Part shown: in pieces, positions 7,146 through 14,100 of the stretch | Numbering within the stretch: the stretch's first letter is position 1 | How the letters are laid out: every line of letters starts with the position of its first letter | From: JAWXBM01 sp034440115 | GTDB lineage: Bacteria; Pseudomonadota; Gammaproteobacteria; Xanthomonadales; SZUA-36 | DNA: 15,568 nt | Direction: 5' to 3' | NCBI GenBank assembly: GCA_034440115.1 | Contig: JAWXBM010000141.1 | Coordinates: 1 to 15,568, forward strand | Made by a program: the position numbers and the translations under genes | The notes under the pieces: generated by a model | What the model saw: only the letters and a program-made list of their open reading frames with translations | Told to the model about the DNA's origin: nothing | The model's database searches: none

Positions 7146-7711
7146 TTCAAATCCGTTGTTTCGGTTCGGGCCAGGTACAAGTCTTTCAAACGCACATAAT
7201 GTTCAGCGCTGTAGCGCAGCATCTTGATTTCGCGTTCGCTGAGCTTGCGAGACCAGCGGGCCGGATTGCCTTTCCATAAAGTCCCGCTGGGAACTTTGGT
7301 TCCGGGAGTAACCACGGCTCCAGCGGCAATCATCACCTCAGCAGCCAGCTCAACTTCGTCCATGACAATCGCACCCATGCCGATCAGGCAACGCGAACTG
7401 ATAGTGCAGGCATGCAGAATCGCACCATGACCAACGGTAACATCTTCCGCCAGAACCAGCGGCCCACCTTCGGGTGTATCCGGGCCTTCATGGGTGACAT
7501 GCAATACCGCATTATCCTGAATGTTGCAGCGCGCACCGATGGTGATTTGATTGACGTCGCCACGCAGCACCGCCATGGGCCAGATCGAAACATCGTCGGC
7601 CAAGCTGACGGCGCCGAATAGATGGGCTTGCCGGGAGACAAAAACGCGCGCACCCAAGGTGGGTTGCAGTTGCATGAAACGGTAAGGATTTTTCTTGTTA
7701 TTTGTGCTCAC
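7139..7711 (-). CDS. Gamma-class carbonic anhydrase family protein (YrdA-like)
   Basis: This left-handed beta-helix (hexapeptide repeat) protein is homologous to gamma carbonic anhydrases and to E. coli YrdA. The metal-ligand histidines of the family are present: H71 in 'NAVLHVTH', H95 and H100 in 'VTVGHGAILHACTI' (numbered from the start at 7711). 'IWPMAVLRGDVNQITIGA' and the C-terminal 'LRYSAEHYVRLKDLYL' match the YrdA group. GTG 7711 is chosen because it keeps 'NPYRF', which aligns with the family's conserved N-terminal PYR. An ATG at 7675 would remove it, and the longer frame to 7765 begins with TTG. The protein has 190 residues from 7711. Many YrdA-like members have no proven carbonic anhydrase activity, so the enzyme function is only probable. 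It heads an operon with dctM, its stop overlapping the dctM start. Confidence 0.9.
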   Translation of the reverse strand: MSTNNKKNPYRFMQLQPTLGARVFVSRQAHLFGAVSLADDVSIWPMAVLRGDVNQITIGARCNIQDNAVLHVTHEGPDTPEGGPLVLAEDVTVGHGAILHACTISSRCLIGMGAIVMDEVELAAEVMIAAGAVVTPGTKVPSGTLWKGNPARWSRKLSEREIKMLRYSAEHYVRLKDLYLARTETTDLKC

Positions 7712-7798
7712 TGGCCGCGATATTATCACCTTCAGGGGCAGATTGAAGCGGGCAATTTCTCGCAACGGTAGCTACTCGGGAAGAACATCCTATAACAA

Positions 7799-7993
7799 TT
7801 ATGCACATGGCGGTGGATTACCAAGAATCACGGGCTTATAGCAGAAATCATAAGGATCAACGTCAATCAGTACCGTACTCCATTGATATTATTATGTTTG
7901 ACAGAATCATATTATTCGCTATGTCGGTTCAGCTCAAAGACCCTGCGGGCTGATTTTCGCCGCGAAGATTAATTCTCCACAAACTTATCCACA
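7799..7993 (+). promoter_or_regulatory. Cluster of DnaA-box-like sites
   Basis: TTATGCACA (7799-7807) and TTATCCACA (7985-7993) both match the DnaA-box consensus TTATNCACA exactly. TTCTCCACA (7973-7981) differs at one position and starts 12 bases before the third site. All are on the plus strand. An AT-rich stretch lies between the first site and the other two. The sites could bind DnaA to regulate a flanking gene or titrate DnaA; binding is not shown by sequence alone. Confidence 0.45.
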
Positions 7994-8162
7994 GCTTTTT
8001 CCCCAAAGTGCTGGTACTCATTCATGCATAATCGACACAAATCGACGTTGCTGAAGCAAAGGGTCAGTGACCGACGCTGCCACGCTCGCTCCAGACTATC
8101 TGCGGCTTTTGCAGCAAAAAGTCCAGCTAAAAATTTGCCAAGCATAATTAGTAAAAGGTTTC

Positions 8163-8226
8163 ATGCCCCAAACGTATACAATATGCCCCATTTTTGAGCT
8201 GCGGCAATCCAGCCAAAACAGCCGCA
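8163..8226 (+). promoter_or_regulatory. Possible argS promoter, repeat pair and leader hairpin
   Basis: TATACAAT (8175-8182) resembles a sigma-70 -10 element, without a clear -35. It is bracketed by two exact copies of ATGCCCCA (8163-8170 and 8183-8190) spaced 20 bases apart, nearly two helical turns. Downstream, TGCGGC (8200-8205) can pair with GCCGCA (8221-8226), ending next to the weak AGG ribosome-binding site (8229-8231) of argS. This hairpin could affect translation initiation. All of this is inferred from pattern. Confidence 0.3.
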
Positions 8227-8239
8227 ACAGGCCCTAATT

Positions 8240-10000
8240 GTGAAAGAACATATTCAGGAATTACTCTCGCAATCCATGCTGCATTTGCAGCGTGATGGAT
8301 TATTGCAGCTCGAAGGCGAGCCCGGGATTCAACTGGAGCGCACCAAGTCCATTGAGCACGGCGACTTTGCCAGCAACATCGCCATGATGCTCGCCAAGGC
8401 CTCCGGAATGGCTCCGCGCAAACTGGCTGAGCTGCTGATCGAACGCCTGCCTCGCTCCAGGCAGGTAGAGAAAGTTGAAATTGCCGGGCCAGGCTTCATT
8501 AATTTCTTTCTGCATCATTGTGCCCTGCGCGGTGTGGTCAAGGACGTTTTGATCCAACGCGAAACTTACGGCAGCCCCATGGCGGAGTCCGATGAAAGCG
8601 TTACGCTGGAATACGTCTCGGCCAACCCTACCGGCCCGCTGCACGTAGGCCATGGTCGCGGTGCAGCCTATGGTGCCAGCCTGGCCAATATCCTGAAACT
8701 GGCCGGTGTACGCGTACAACGCGAATATTATGTGAACGACAATGGTCGGCAAATGGACATTTTGGCGACCAGCGTTTGGCTGCGTTATCTGGAGCTGTGC
8801 GGCGAGCGGATCAGTTTCCCGGATAACGGTTACCGCGGTGAATATATTTACGATATTTCACGCCTGGTACGCGCTGACTATGGCGACAAGTACCGCCACT
8901 CTGCGAATGAAATCAACGAACGCTTACCCGCTTCCCCCAGCAGCGGCGGCGACGGTGAAATATTCATCGATGCATTGATCGCCCGCGCCCGCCAATTACT
9001 TGGCGCTGAGGGCTACAGGATTTTCTTTGACGCCGCATTGGACAGCATCCTGGCGGATATCAAGGATGATCTGGGCGATTTCGGTGTGCATTACGAGAAT
9101 TGGTTCTCTGAGCAGCAACTGGAAGACAGTGGTGCGGTTGAAACCGCCATCGAGATCCTGCGCGACAATGGCCACCTGTATGTGCAGGACGGTGCTACCT
9201 GGTTCCGCGCCGCTGAATTGGGTGATGAGAAAGACCGCGTGGTAATCCGTGAAAACGGTCGCGCAACTTATTTTGCTTCAGACATCGCCTACATCCGCGA
9301 TAAGCTGAATCGCGGTTTGCGCAAAGCCATCTACGTTCTGGGAGCCGATCACCACGGTTACGTGGCGCGTCTGCGTGCTGCGGCACAGGGTCTGGGAGAA
9401 GATCCGGACCGGCTGGAGATCCTGTTGGTGCAATTCGCCATCCTGTATCGCTTTGGCGAACGCGTGCAGATGTCGACGCGGAGTGGCCAATTCATCACCC
9501 TGCGCGAGTTGCGCGAAGAAGTCGGAGATGACGCCGCCCGTTTTTTCTACGTGATGCGCTCGCATGAACAGCATCTGGATTTCGACCTCGACCTGGCCAA
9601 ATCCCGCTCCAATGAGAACCCGGTTTACTACATTCAGTACGCGCATGCGCGTATCTGCAGTGTGTTCCGCAACCTCGAGCAGATGGATCAGCGGCACAAT
9701 GAAGCCATAGGCGAGGCGGCCCTGGAATTACTGACTGAGAATCACGAAACGATGTTAATGCGCTCGGTGGGCCGTTTCCCCGAAGTGGTAGAATTGGCTG
9801 CACGCTCTCGCGCACCGCACCAGATGGCGCATTACCTCAGCGCATTGGCTACCGATCTGCATGCTTATTACAACGCTCACCAGTTCCTGGTTGACGATGA
9901 AAATTTGCGTAATGCGCGATTGAATCTGGTGCTGGCCACACGTATCGTGCTCGCAACCGGGCTGAAGCTTCTGGGCGTTTCCGCACCCGAAGAAATGTAG
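8240..10000 (+). CDS. argS: Arginyl-tRNA synthetase
   Basis: ArgS charges tRNA-Arg with arginine in the cytoplasm, as a class I synthetase. The 586-residue protein has an N-terminal tRNA-recognition region with 'KVEIAGPGFINFF' (78-90), the HIGH motif as ANPTGPLHVGHGR (128-140), GADHHGY (368-374), the KMSKS-equivalent QMSTRSGQF (410-418) and a C-terminal DALR anticodon-binding domain ending in 'LATGLKLLGVSAPEEM'. The QMSTRS form replaces the first Lys of KMSKS, a variation common in bacterial ArgS. The GTG start at 8240 gives a full N-terminus; the next in-frame ATG (8276) would remove 12 residues. It is followed after 21 bases by a SPOR-domain gene, the same order as in Pseudomonas. Confidence 0.97.
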   Translation: MKEHIQELLSQSMLHLQRDGLLQLEGEPGIQLERTKSIEHGDFASNIAMMLAKASGMAPRKLAELLIERLPRSRQVEKVEIAGPGFINFFLHHCALRGVVKDVLIQRETYGSPMAESDESVTLEYVSANPTGPLHVGHGRGAAYGASLANILKLAGVRVQREYYVNDNGRQMDILATSVWLRYLELCGERISFPDNGYRGEYIYDISRLVRADYGDKYRHSANEINERLPASPSSGGDGEIFIDALIARARQLLGAEGYRIFFDAALDSILADIKDDLGDFGVHYENWFSEQQLEDSGAVETAIEILRDNGHLYVQDGATWFRAAELGDEKDRVVIRENGRATYFASDIAYIRDKLNRGLRKAIYVLGADHHGYVARLRAAAQGLGEDPDRLEILLVQFAILYRFGERVQMSTRSGQFITLRELREEVGDDAARFFYVMRSHEQHLDFDLDLAKSRSNENPVYYIQYAHARICSVFRNLEQMDQRHNEAIGEAALELLTENHETMLMRSVGRFPEVVELAARSRAPHQMAHYLSALATDLHAYYNAHQFLVDDENLRNARLNLVLATRIVLATGLKLLGVSAPEEM

Positions 10001-10021
10001 AACAAAAGGCAGGCACGAACA

Positions 10022-10612
10022 GTGGCAAGACATGGCGCAAGCAGAGGTAACAAAAGCTCAACACCGGCTCTGTTATGGTTGTTCACCGGCATACTTTTAG
10101 GCCTGGGACTGGCCTGGTACGGCGCATCCAAGGGCTGGATCGCTACACCCACAGCGGAACCAGCGGCTGCGGGCACGGTTTCTCCTCGCGATGAAACGCC
10201 GCTGGCGGATGAAATGAAATCCGCCACGGACAAACCCAGCAAGTCCCAGTACGATTTCTTTACGGTTCTGCCCGAGATGGAAGTAGTGGTTCCGGAGCAG
10301 GAATTGTCGGCCAACAAAAAGGCTGAAGCGGCGGCACAGGCCAACGCGCAGGCCAATGATGAGCCAGTCGTAAGCGATGCCGATAACTACATTCTGCAGG
10401 TGGGCTCTTTCCGCGCATCGGCTGATGCGGAACAGATGAAAGCCCGCTTGGCTTTGCAGGGTTTTGCGGCGCAAACGCAGACGGTAAAGGTAAACGATGA
10501 AACCTGGCACCGGGTGCGCATTGGGCCGGTCGCAGGTGCCCAAAAAGCCGATGCCATGCGTAATCAGCTTTCACAAGCGGGTATCGACAGTTTGGTAATG
10601 AAAAACCCTTAG
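10022..10612 (+). CDS. SPOR-domain membrane protein (FtsN-like)
   Basis: This 196-residue bitopic inner-membrane protein has a short basic cytoplasmic tail, one transmembrane helix (about 16-36, 'ALLWLFTGILLGLGLAWYGA') and a low-complexity Ala/Glu/Lys linker. A SPOR domain occupies residues 122-194, opening with 'NYILQVGSFRASADAEQMKA' and containing 'WHRVRIGPV'. SPOR domains bind denuded glycan strands of septal peptidoglycan, so a role at the division site is expected. The 'YDFFTVLPEMEVVVP' block (77-91) is typical of the SPOR proteins encoded after argS in Pseudomonas-like genomes. The GTG start is preceded by an AGG-rich ribosome-binding site in 'AAAAGGCAGGC'. It probably shares a transcript with argS. 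In those relatives hslV-hslU follow, but here they do not. It may not be the functional FtsN of the cell. Confidence 0.9.
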   Translation: MARHGASRGNKSSTPALLWLFTGILLGLGLAWYGASKGWIATPTAEPAAAGTVSPRDETPLADEMKSATDKPSKSQYDFFTVLPEMEVVVPEQELSANKKAEAAAQANAQANDEPVVSDADNYILQVGSFRASADAEQMKARLALQGFAAQTQTVKVNDETWHRVRIGPVAGAQKADAMRNQLSQAGIDSLVMKNP

Positions 10613-10620
10613 GGCTTGTT

Positions 10621-10866
10621 CTAAATTTGTTTTGGAGTCCAGCTTTTCACGCCGGTACGTCTTCCTCCTTTCGCTTGCCAGGCGCTGCGGGCATAGTAGC
10701 TCACCGCATAGATCCGGTCATCAACGAAGACATCGGCATCCTGCTCAGGAGCGAAGCTGCCTGAGGTCCGTGTTTCTTCGACTCTACGAAACCGCCATGC
10801 AAACCTTGGGTGATTTTGCGATGATAGCCGGACCGGCGCCCGATCCTGTCCACCGATGGCCGTGGC
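10621..10866 (-). pseudogene. Possible 3' fragment of an unidentified gene
   Basis: The region between the SPOR gene and the CNNM gene holds an open frame on the minus strand whose last 80 or so codons read like protein rather than noise. Stretches such as 'FAWRFRRVEETRTSGSFAP' and 'VDDRIYAVSYYARSAW' occur, with the end 'RRTGVKSWTPKQI' before a TAG stop (10621-10623). Upstream the frame runs antisense into the CNNM gene, so no native start is present. It could be the tail of a gene broken by rearrangement, or chance. I do not recognise the family. Confidence 0.25.
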
Positions 10867-10891
10867 ACAGCGCGCCCCAGTGGGAGTCTGT

Positions 10892-12127
10892 ATGTTCATT
10901 TTCGTAACCGCGGTTTGCGTGGCGCTGGTCGTGTCTTTCATCTGCTCGGTGTGCGAGGCCGTGCTGCTGTCGATCAACCATGCACAAGTCGAGACGCTGA
11001 AGCAGCGGCACAGCGTGGCCGGGCGGTTGATGGCGGGTTTCAAGCGCAACATCGATGTGCCGATCGCAGCGATCCTGATCCTGAATACGACGGCGCATAC
11101 GATCGGTGCCGCAGTTTCCGGGGCCACTTATTCGGACGTATTCGACGAGCGCACGCTGTGGATATTCACGATTATCTTCACGCTGGTGATGCTGCTGTTC
11201 ACCGAAATCGTGCCCAAAACTCTGGGCGTGTCTTTCGCTGGCCGCCTGGCTGCACCGGTGGCTTTCGTGATCCGCACCATGACCTTCGGGCTGAAGCCAC
11301 TGCTGATCGTCAGCGGATACCTTTCACGCCACCTGCGCGGCAGTCAAGTCTTACCGATAACTTCGGTCGAGGAGATCCGCCTGCTGGCCTCACTGGGATG
11401 CAGCGAGGGTGCTTTCGGTGTGAACACCGCTGACATGATCGTAGGCGCGACCATGCTGCGGAAAATGCGCGCGCTGGAGGTGATGATTCCGCGGCGCCGG
11501 GTTGCCTTCATGTCCGCGATGGAAACCCGCGTGGAAGTGCTGAAGACCTTGCGCGACATGGAATTCAGCCGCTATCCGTTTTCACCTAGCTTGGAACTGG
11601 ACGATGTATCCGGTGTGGTGCTGGCCCGTGATCTGCTGTTCTGGATGCATGAGCATCCCGGGCAAGAGATCGACTGGCCCAGCGTTGTCGGTGAAGCGCT
11701 GGTGGTGCCGGAAAGCACTCTGCTCGAAGACCTGCTGAAAACCTTCCAGACCGAACGACGTCACCTCGCAATCGTAGTCGACGAGTTCGGCGGTGTTGAG
11801 GGCATAGCAACATTGGAGGACGTCATCGAGGAAATCGTCGGTGAAATCGAGGACGAAAGTGACGAGCCGGTTGCACGGGTCTGGCGCTATCCGGATGGAT
11901 CCATCGATGCCCGCGGCGGCATCGAATTACGTCGCGTCTGTTCCATGCTCGGCATGGACTGGTCTGCGGAGGGCGAAGTCACGACCATCGGCGGGCTCGT
12001 TACTGAGCAGCTTGCTCGCATTCCGGTGGTCGGCGATACGTTGGAATGGCGTGGCTACCGGCTGGAGGTGCTGGCGGCGAATCCGCGGCGGGCTGAGCTG
12101 ATCCATATCGCACCACTCGCCGGCTAA
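10892..12127 (+). CDS. CNNM/CorC-type transporter with CBS pair (HlyC/CorC family)
   Basis: This 411-residue membrane protein belongs to the family that includes CorC and the 'hemolysin' proteins, linked to Mg/Co efflux or Mg homeostasis. Residues 1-145 form the CNNM (DUF21) membrane domain, with 'CSVCEAVLLSINHAQVE' (18-34) and the signature TEIVPKTLG (104-112). 'MIPRRRVAFM' (198-207) opens the CBS pair, and 'HLAIVVDEFGGVEGIATLED' (291-310) is its typical second half. A CorC_HlyC domain (about 327-407) closes the protein. ATG 10892 is chosen because GGGAG (10882-10886) lies five bases upstream; the frame extends to 10856 without a better start. It sits where hslVU would be expected after the SPOR gene, bordered by an unexplained fragment and repeats, which suggests local rearrangement. 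Ion specificity cannot be read from sequence. Confidence 0.9.
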   Translation: MFIFVTAVCVALVVSFICSVCEAVLLSINHAQVETLKQRHSVAGRLMAGFKRNIDVPIAAILILNTTAHTIGAAVSGATYSDVFDERTLWIFTIIFTLVMLLFTEIVPKTLGVSFAGRLAAPVAFVIRTMTFGLKPLLIVSGYLSRHLRGSQVLPITSVEEIRLLASLGCSEGAFGVNTADMIVGATMLRKMRALEVMIPRRRVAFMSAMETRVEVLKTLRDMEFSRYPFSPSLELDDVSGVVLARDLLFWMHEHPGQEIDWPSVVGEALVVPESTLLEDLLKTFQTERRHLAIVVDEFGGVEGIATLEDVIEEIVGEIEDESDEPVARVWRYPDGSIDARGGIELRRVCSMLGMDWSAEGEVTTIGGLVTEQLARIPVVGDTLEWRGYRLEVLAANPRRAELIHIAPLAG

Positions 12128-12144
12128 ACGGCCAGCTTCCCGCC

Positions 12145-12176
12145 CACTGTGCAGGTTCAGCTTTTCCCACACAGTG
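12145..12176 (+). repeat. Inverted repeat after the CNNM gene
   Basis: CACTGTG (12145-12151) and CACAGTG (12170-12176) can form a 7-bp stem with an 18-base loop, starting 18 bases after the stop codon. It lacks a following T-tract, so a terminator role is uncertain. Confidence 0.35.
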
Positions 12177-12194
12177 CAAATTGCTTAATCCGTC

Positions 12195-12259
12195 ATCGGA
12201 CTGCGCAAGTTGCCGGCTCCGTCATCCATCGGACTGCGCAAGTTGCCGGCTCCGTCATC
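12195..12259 (+). repeat. Tandem duplication of a 33-base unit
   Basis: A 32-base stretch beginning ATCGGACTGCGCAAGTTGCC occurs at 12195-12226 and again at 12228-12259, an exact direct repeat with one base between. The second copy runs into the GTCATCCCGG palindrome. The duplication is recent enough to show no differences. Confidence 0.8.
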
Positions 12260-12345
12260 CCGGACTTGATCCGGGATCCATTTCTCGAAAATTATGCCCC
12301 GGCTGGTTTAATTTGATGGATCCCGGCTCGGTGGCCGGGATGACG
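12253..12345. repeat. Paired GTCATCCCGG-type palindromes
   Basis: Two inverted arms lie at 12253-12280 and 12317-12345. The left arm contains ATCCCGGACTTGATCCGGGA and the right arm TCCCGGCTCGGTGGCCGGGA. Each arm is itself a palindrome with a variable centre, and both share CGTCATCCCGG ends and GGATCCA inner ends. This resembles a repeat type widespread in proteobacterial intergenic regions. Located between convergent genes (CNNM and batD), it may act as a bidirectional transcript-end structure. Confidence 0.7.
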
Positions 12346-12375
12346 TATTGAAATGACGGAATGACGCTGGGCAAA

Positions 12376-14100
12376 TTAAGCCTGAGGCCTGGCGTAAAGG
12401 TCTGTCACCGAGCTCGCAGTTGCTCGGTCCTTTTGCTGCTCAAACTGCTGCCAAGCCTTGAACGCAGCCCAGGTTCCCGCGGCCTCCCAGTGGCTGCTGC
12501 CATCCGCCTGGAAACCCACCGCGTGCAGTTCGCGCAGACGTGCGGCTAGTAACGGATCGTCCAATTCTCGGGCGAATTCCACCAGGCTGCCACGCAACTC
12601 AGGCGGGCCGAAGCGCTTCAACCAGTGGCTTAAGGCCAAGCGGGCTTTACCCGCATCCGCCGCCTCGCAACCCCGTTGAAACTCTTTCAGCAATTCATTC
12701 TCAGCCAGACTGATTTGCTCAGCAGCACTCACCACCTTAGGCCCGGCTTGCCGCTGGCGCAGCAGGAAGAACAGCGTCATCAGCCACAGCACAGCAAAAA
12801 CTCCGGTCAGAGCGCGCCAAATGCTTTTAACACCCTGGCCGTCAACGGCTGGAATGCCCTGCAGATTTTGCTGGCTTGCGGCGTTGGTAACTGCTGCGCT
12901 CGGTTCAGGTATCTGCAAGCTTGAGGGTGAAATGGTCAAACGCTGCTCAGGCAGAGTTGCTGTTTGCTGGCGGTTATTGACCGTGTCCCACCACTGCAGT
13001 TTCAGCTCAGGCAATACCAGCTCTCCGGCTTCTTCAGGCACCACGGCATAACGAAACTCCTTGTGGCCCAGCACCCAGCGGCCATCATCACGCGTAATAC
13101 CCTGAGGCTGGTCGGGATAGATTCGTGCGCCAGCAATTTCCGATTGGGTCGGCTCGGTCAGCATATTCTCTTCCAGGCCCACCGCATCGAGGATGATGGT
13201 GCGGGTTATGGGCTCACCCACGGTCGGTGTTTCGCTGGCAGAAATGTTCTGCGACGCCTGCAATTGGCGTGCGGGCAACCAACTGTCACCGGTAAAACTG
13301 GCCGGCCGCGGCAGAATATCCAGATCAACCGGTTCACTGGCCGCCTCAATACGACGACCCCGCACCGAAGGTTGCCACAAGCGATCGGAACGCCGTTCCA
13401 CCAACCGACCCGTCAAGGTCATAGCTGGAATCTGCAGCGGACCTGAGCGTTCCGGGAATACCGCGTAATGACGTTCCAACACCCGATAGCGCTGATCGCC
13501 GCGCTCGGCCTGGAACGGCACTTCATCCAACAAACGCACCGCTGCATTGGCGGGTTCTGGTGGTGTAATCGCCGCTTCGGTGAGGTTGGCCAGATAGAAC
13601 ACCCTTACCGTCAGCCGCAGTTGGGCGTGCACGTAGTAGGGGCCATCTTTGGGCTCGATTTCCAGTTCGATAAATACCGGCGGCATTTCGCCCTCGGGCA
13701 ATTCCGGTGCCGCATCCACCTGCACCTTCAACGGCTGGGTGCTTTGTGATCCCAATTGCAATGGCGGTATAACCAACTCACCCTCGCGCTTGGGTTCCAG
13801 CGTAATCAACAGCCGCATCACCGCTGACTGGCGGCCATTGACGATCGACATCTGCGTCTCGCTGCGCCGGTCCAGCAGGATGAAATCGTCCTGCAATGCA
13901 TCCAGGTTGGGGTCGAGGTTTTGCTGTGGATCATTGGTTTGAACCACCAAAGTGATGGTTTCGCCTTTGACGATACTGTTGCGATCCAGGCTGGCGGTGA
14001 CCTCGGCCTGCAGTCCAGTTGCCCATGCAATCAGTAGCAAACACAACGAAATTGTTGCGGCCCGATAGAAATATTGTTTTGGCATGTTATTGACTACCAT
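12376..14100 (-). CDS. batD: BatD family protein (aerotolerance operon)
   Basis: BatD belongs to the Bat (Bacteroides aerotolerance) system, in which VWA proteins and BatD form an envelope complex linked to oxygen or stress tolerance. The 574-residue protein has a signal peptide (about 7-32, cleavage after LQA), a long beta-rich periplasmic region with repeated 'EGELVIPPLQL' and 'AGELVLPELKLQW' blocks (107-117 and 358-370), a transmembrane helix (about 427-447) and a helical cytoplasmic tail. ATG 14100 overlaps the stop of the upstream VWA-TPR gene by seven bases, implying coupling. ATG 14085 would start directly at MPKQYFYR and also keeps the signal peptide. The biochemical role is not established in any species I know. 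No terminator is clear after its stop, but palindromes at 12253-12345 lie just downstream. Confidence 0.9.
   Translation of the reverse strand: MVVNNMPKQYFYRAATISLCLLLIAWATGLQAEVTASLDRNSIVKGETITLVVQTNDPQQNLDPNLDALQDDFILLDRRSETQMSIVNGRQSAVMRLLITLEPKREGELVIPPLQLGSQSTQPLKVQVDAAPELPEGEMPPVFIELEIEPKDGPYYVHAQLRLTVRVFYLANLTEAAITPPEPANAAVRLLDEVPFQAERGDQRYRVLERHYAVFPERSGPLQIPAMTLTGRLVERRSDRLWQPSVRGRRIEAASEPVDLDILPRPASFTGDSWLPARQLQASQNISASETPTVGEPITRTIILDAVGLEENMLTEPTQSEIAGARIYPDQPQGITRDDGRWVLGHKEFRYAVVPEEAGELVLPELKLQWWDTVNNRQQTATLPEQRLTISPSSLQIPEPSAAVTNAASQQNLQGIPAVDGQGVKSIWRALTGVFAVLWLMTLFFLLRQRQAGPKVVSAAEQISLAENELLKEFQRGCEAADAGKARLALSHWLKRFGPPELRGSLVEFARELDDPLLAARLRELHAVGFQADGSSHWEAAGTWAAFKAWQQFEQQKDRATASSVTDLYARPQA

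Larger units (their letters stand above)
7712..8239. other. Divergent intergenic region between the carbonic anhydrase homologue and argS
   Basis: This 528-base stretch has no convincing gene. It contains an AT-rich segment (about 7880-7920), three DnaA-box-like nonamers (7799-7993) and a possible argS promoter and leader hairpin (8163-8226). A 50-codon open frame at 7801-7953 has no clear ribosome-binding site and is not annotated. In Pseudomonas-type genomes priA often lies upstream of argS; it is absent here. Confidence 0.7.

Noticed and set aside
6600..7199. Plus-strand frame of 199 codons rich in Gln and His
   Set aside because: Antisense to dctM; the composition reflects the complement of hydrophobic codons.
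7801..7953. A 50-codon open frame in the argS upstream region
   Set aside because: No Shine-Dalgarno sequence, no recognisable motif, and the start overlaps a DnaA-box-like site. It is AT-rich and most likely chance.
10613..10640. CCCTTAGGG after the SPOR gene as an intrinsic terminator
   Set aside because: The stem is only four base pairs and there is no proper T-tract.
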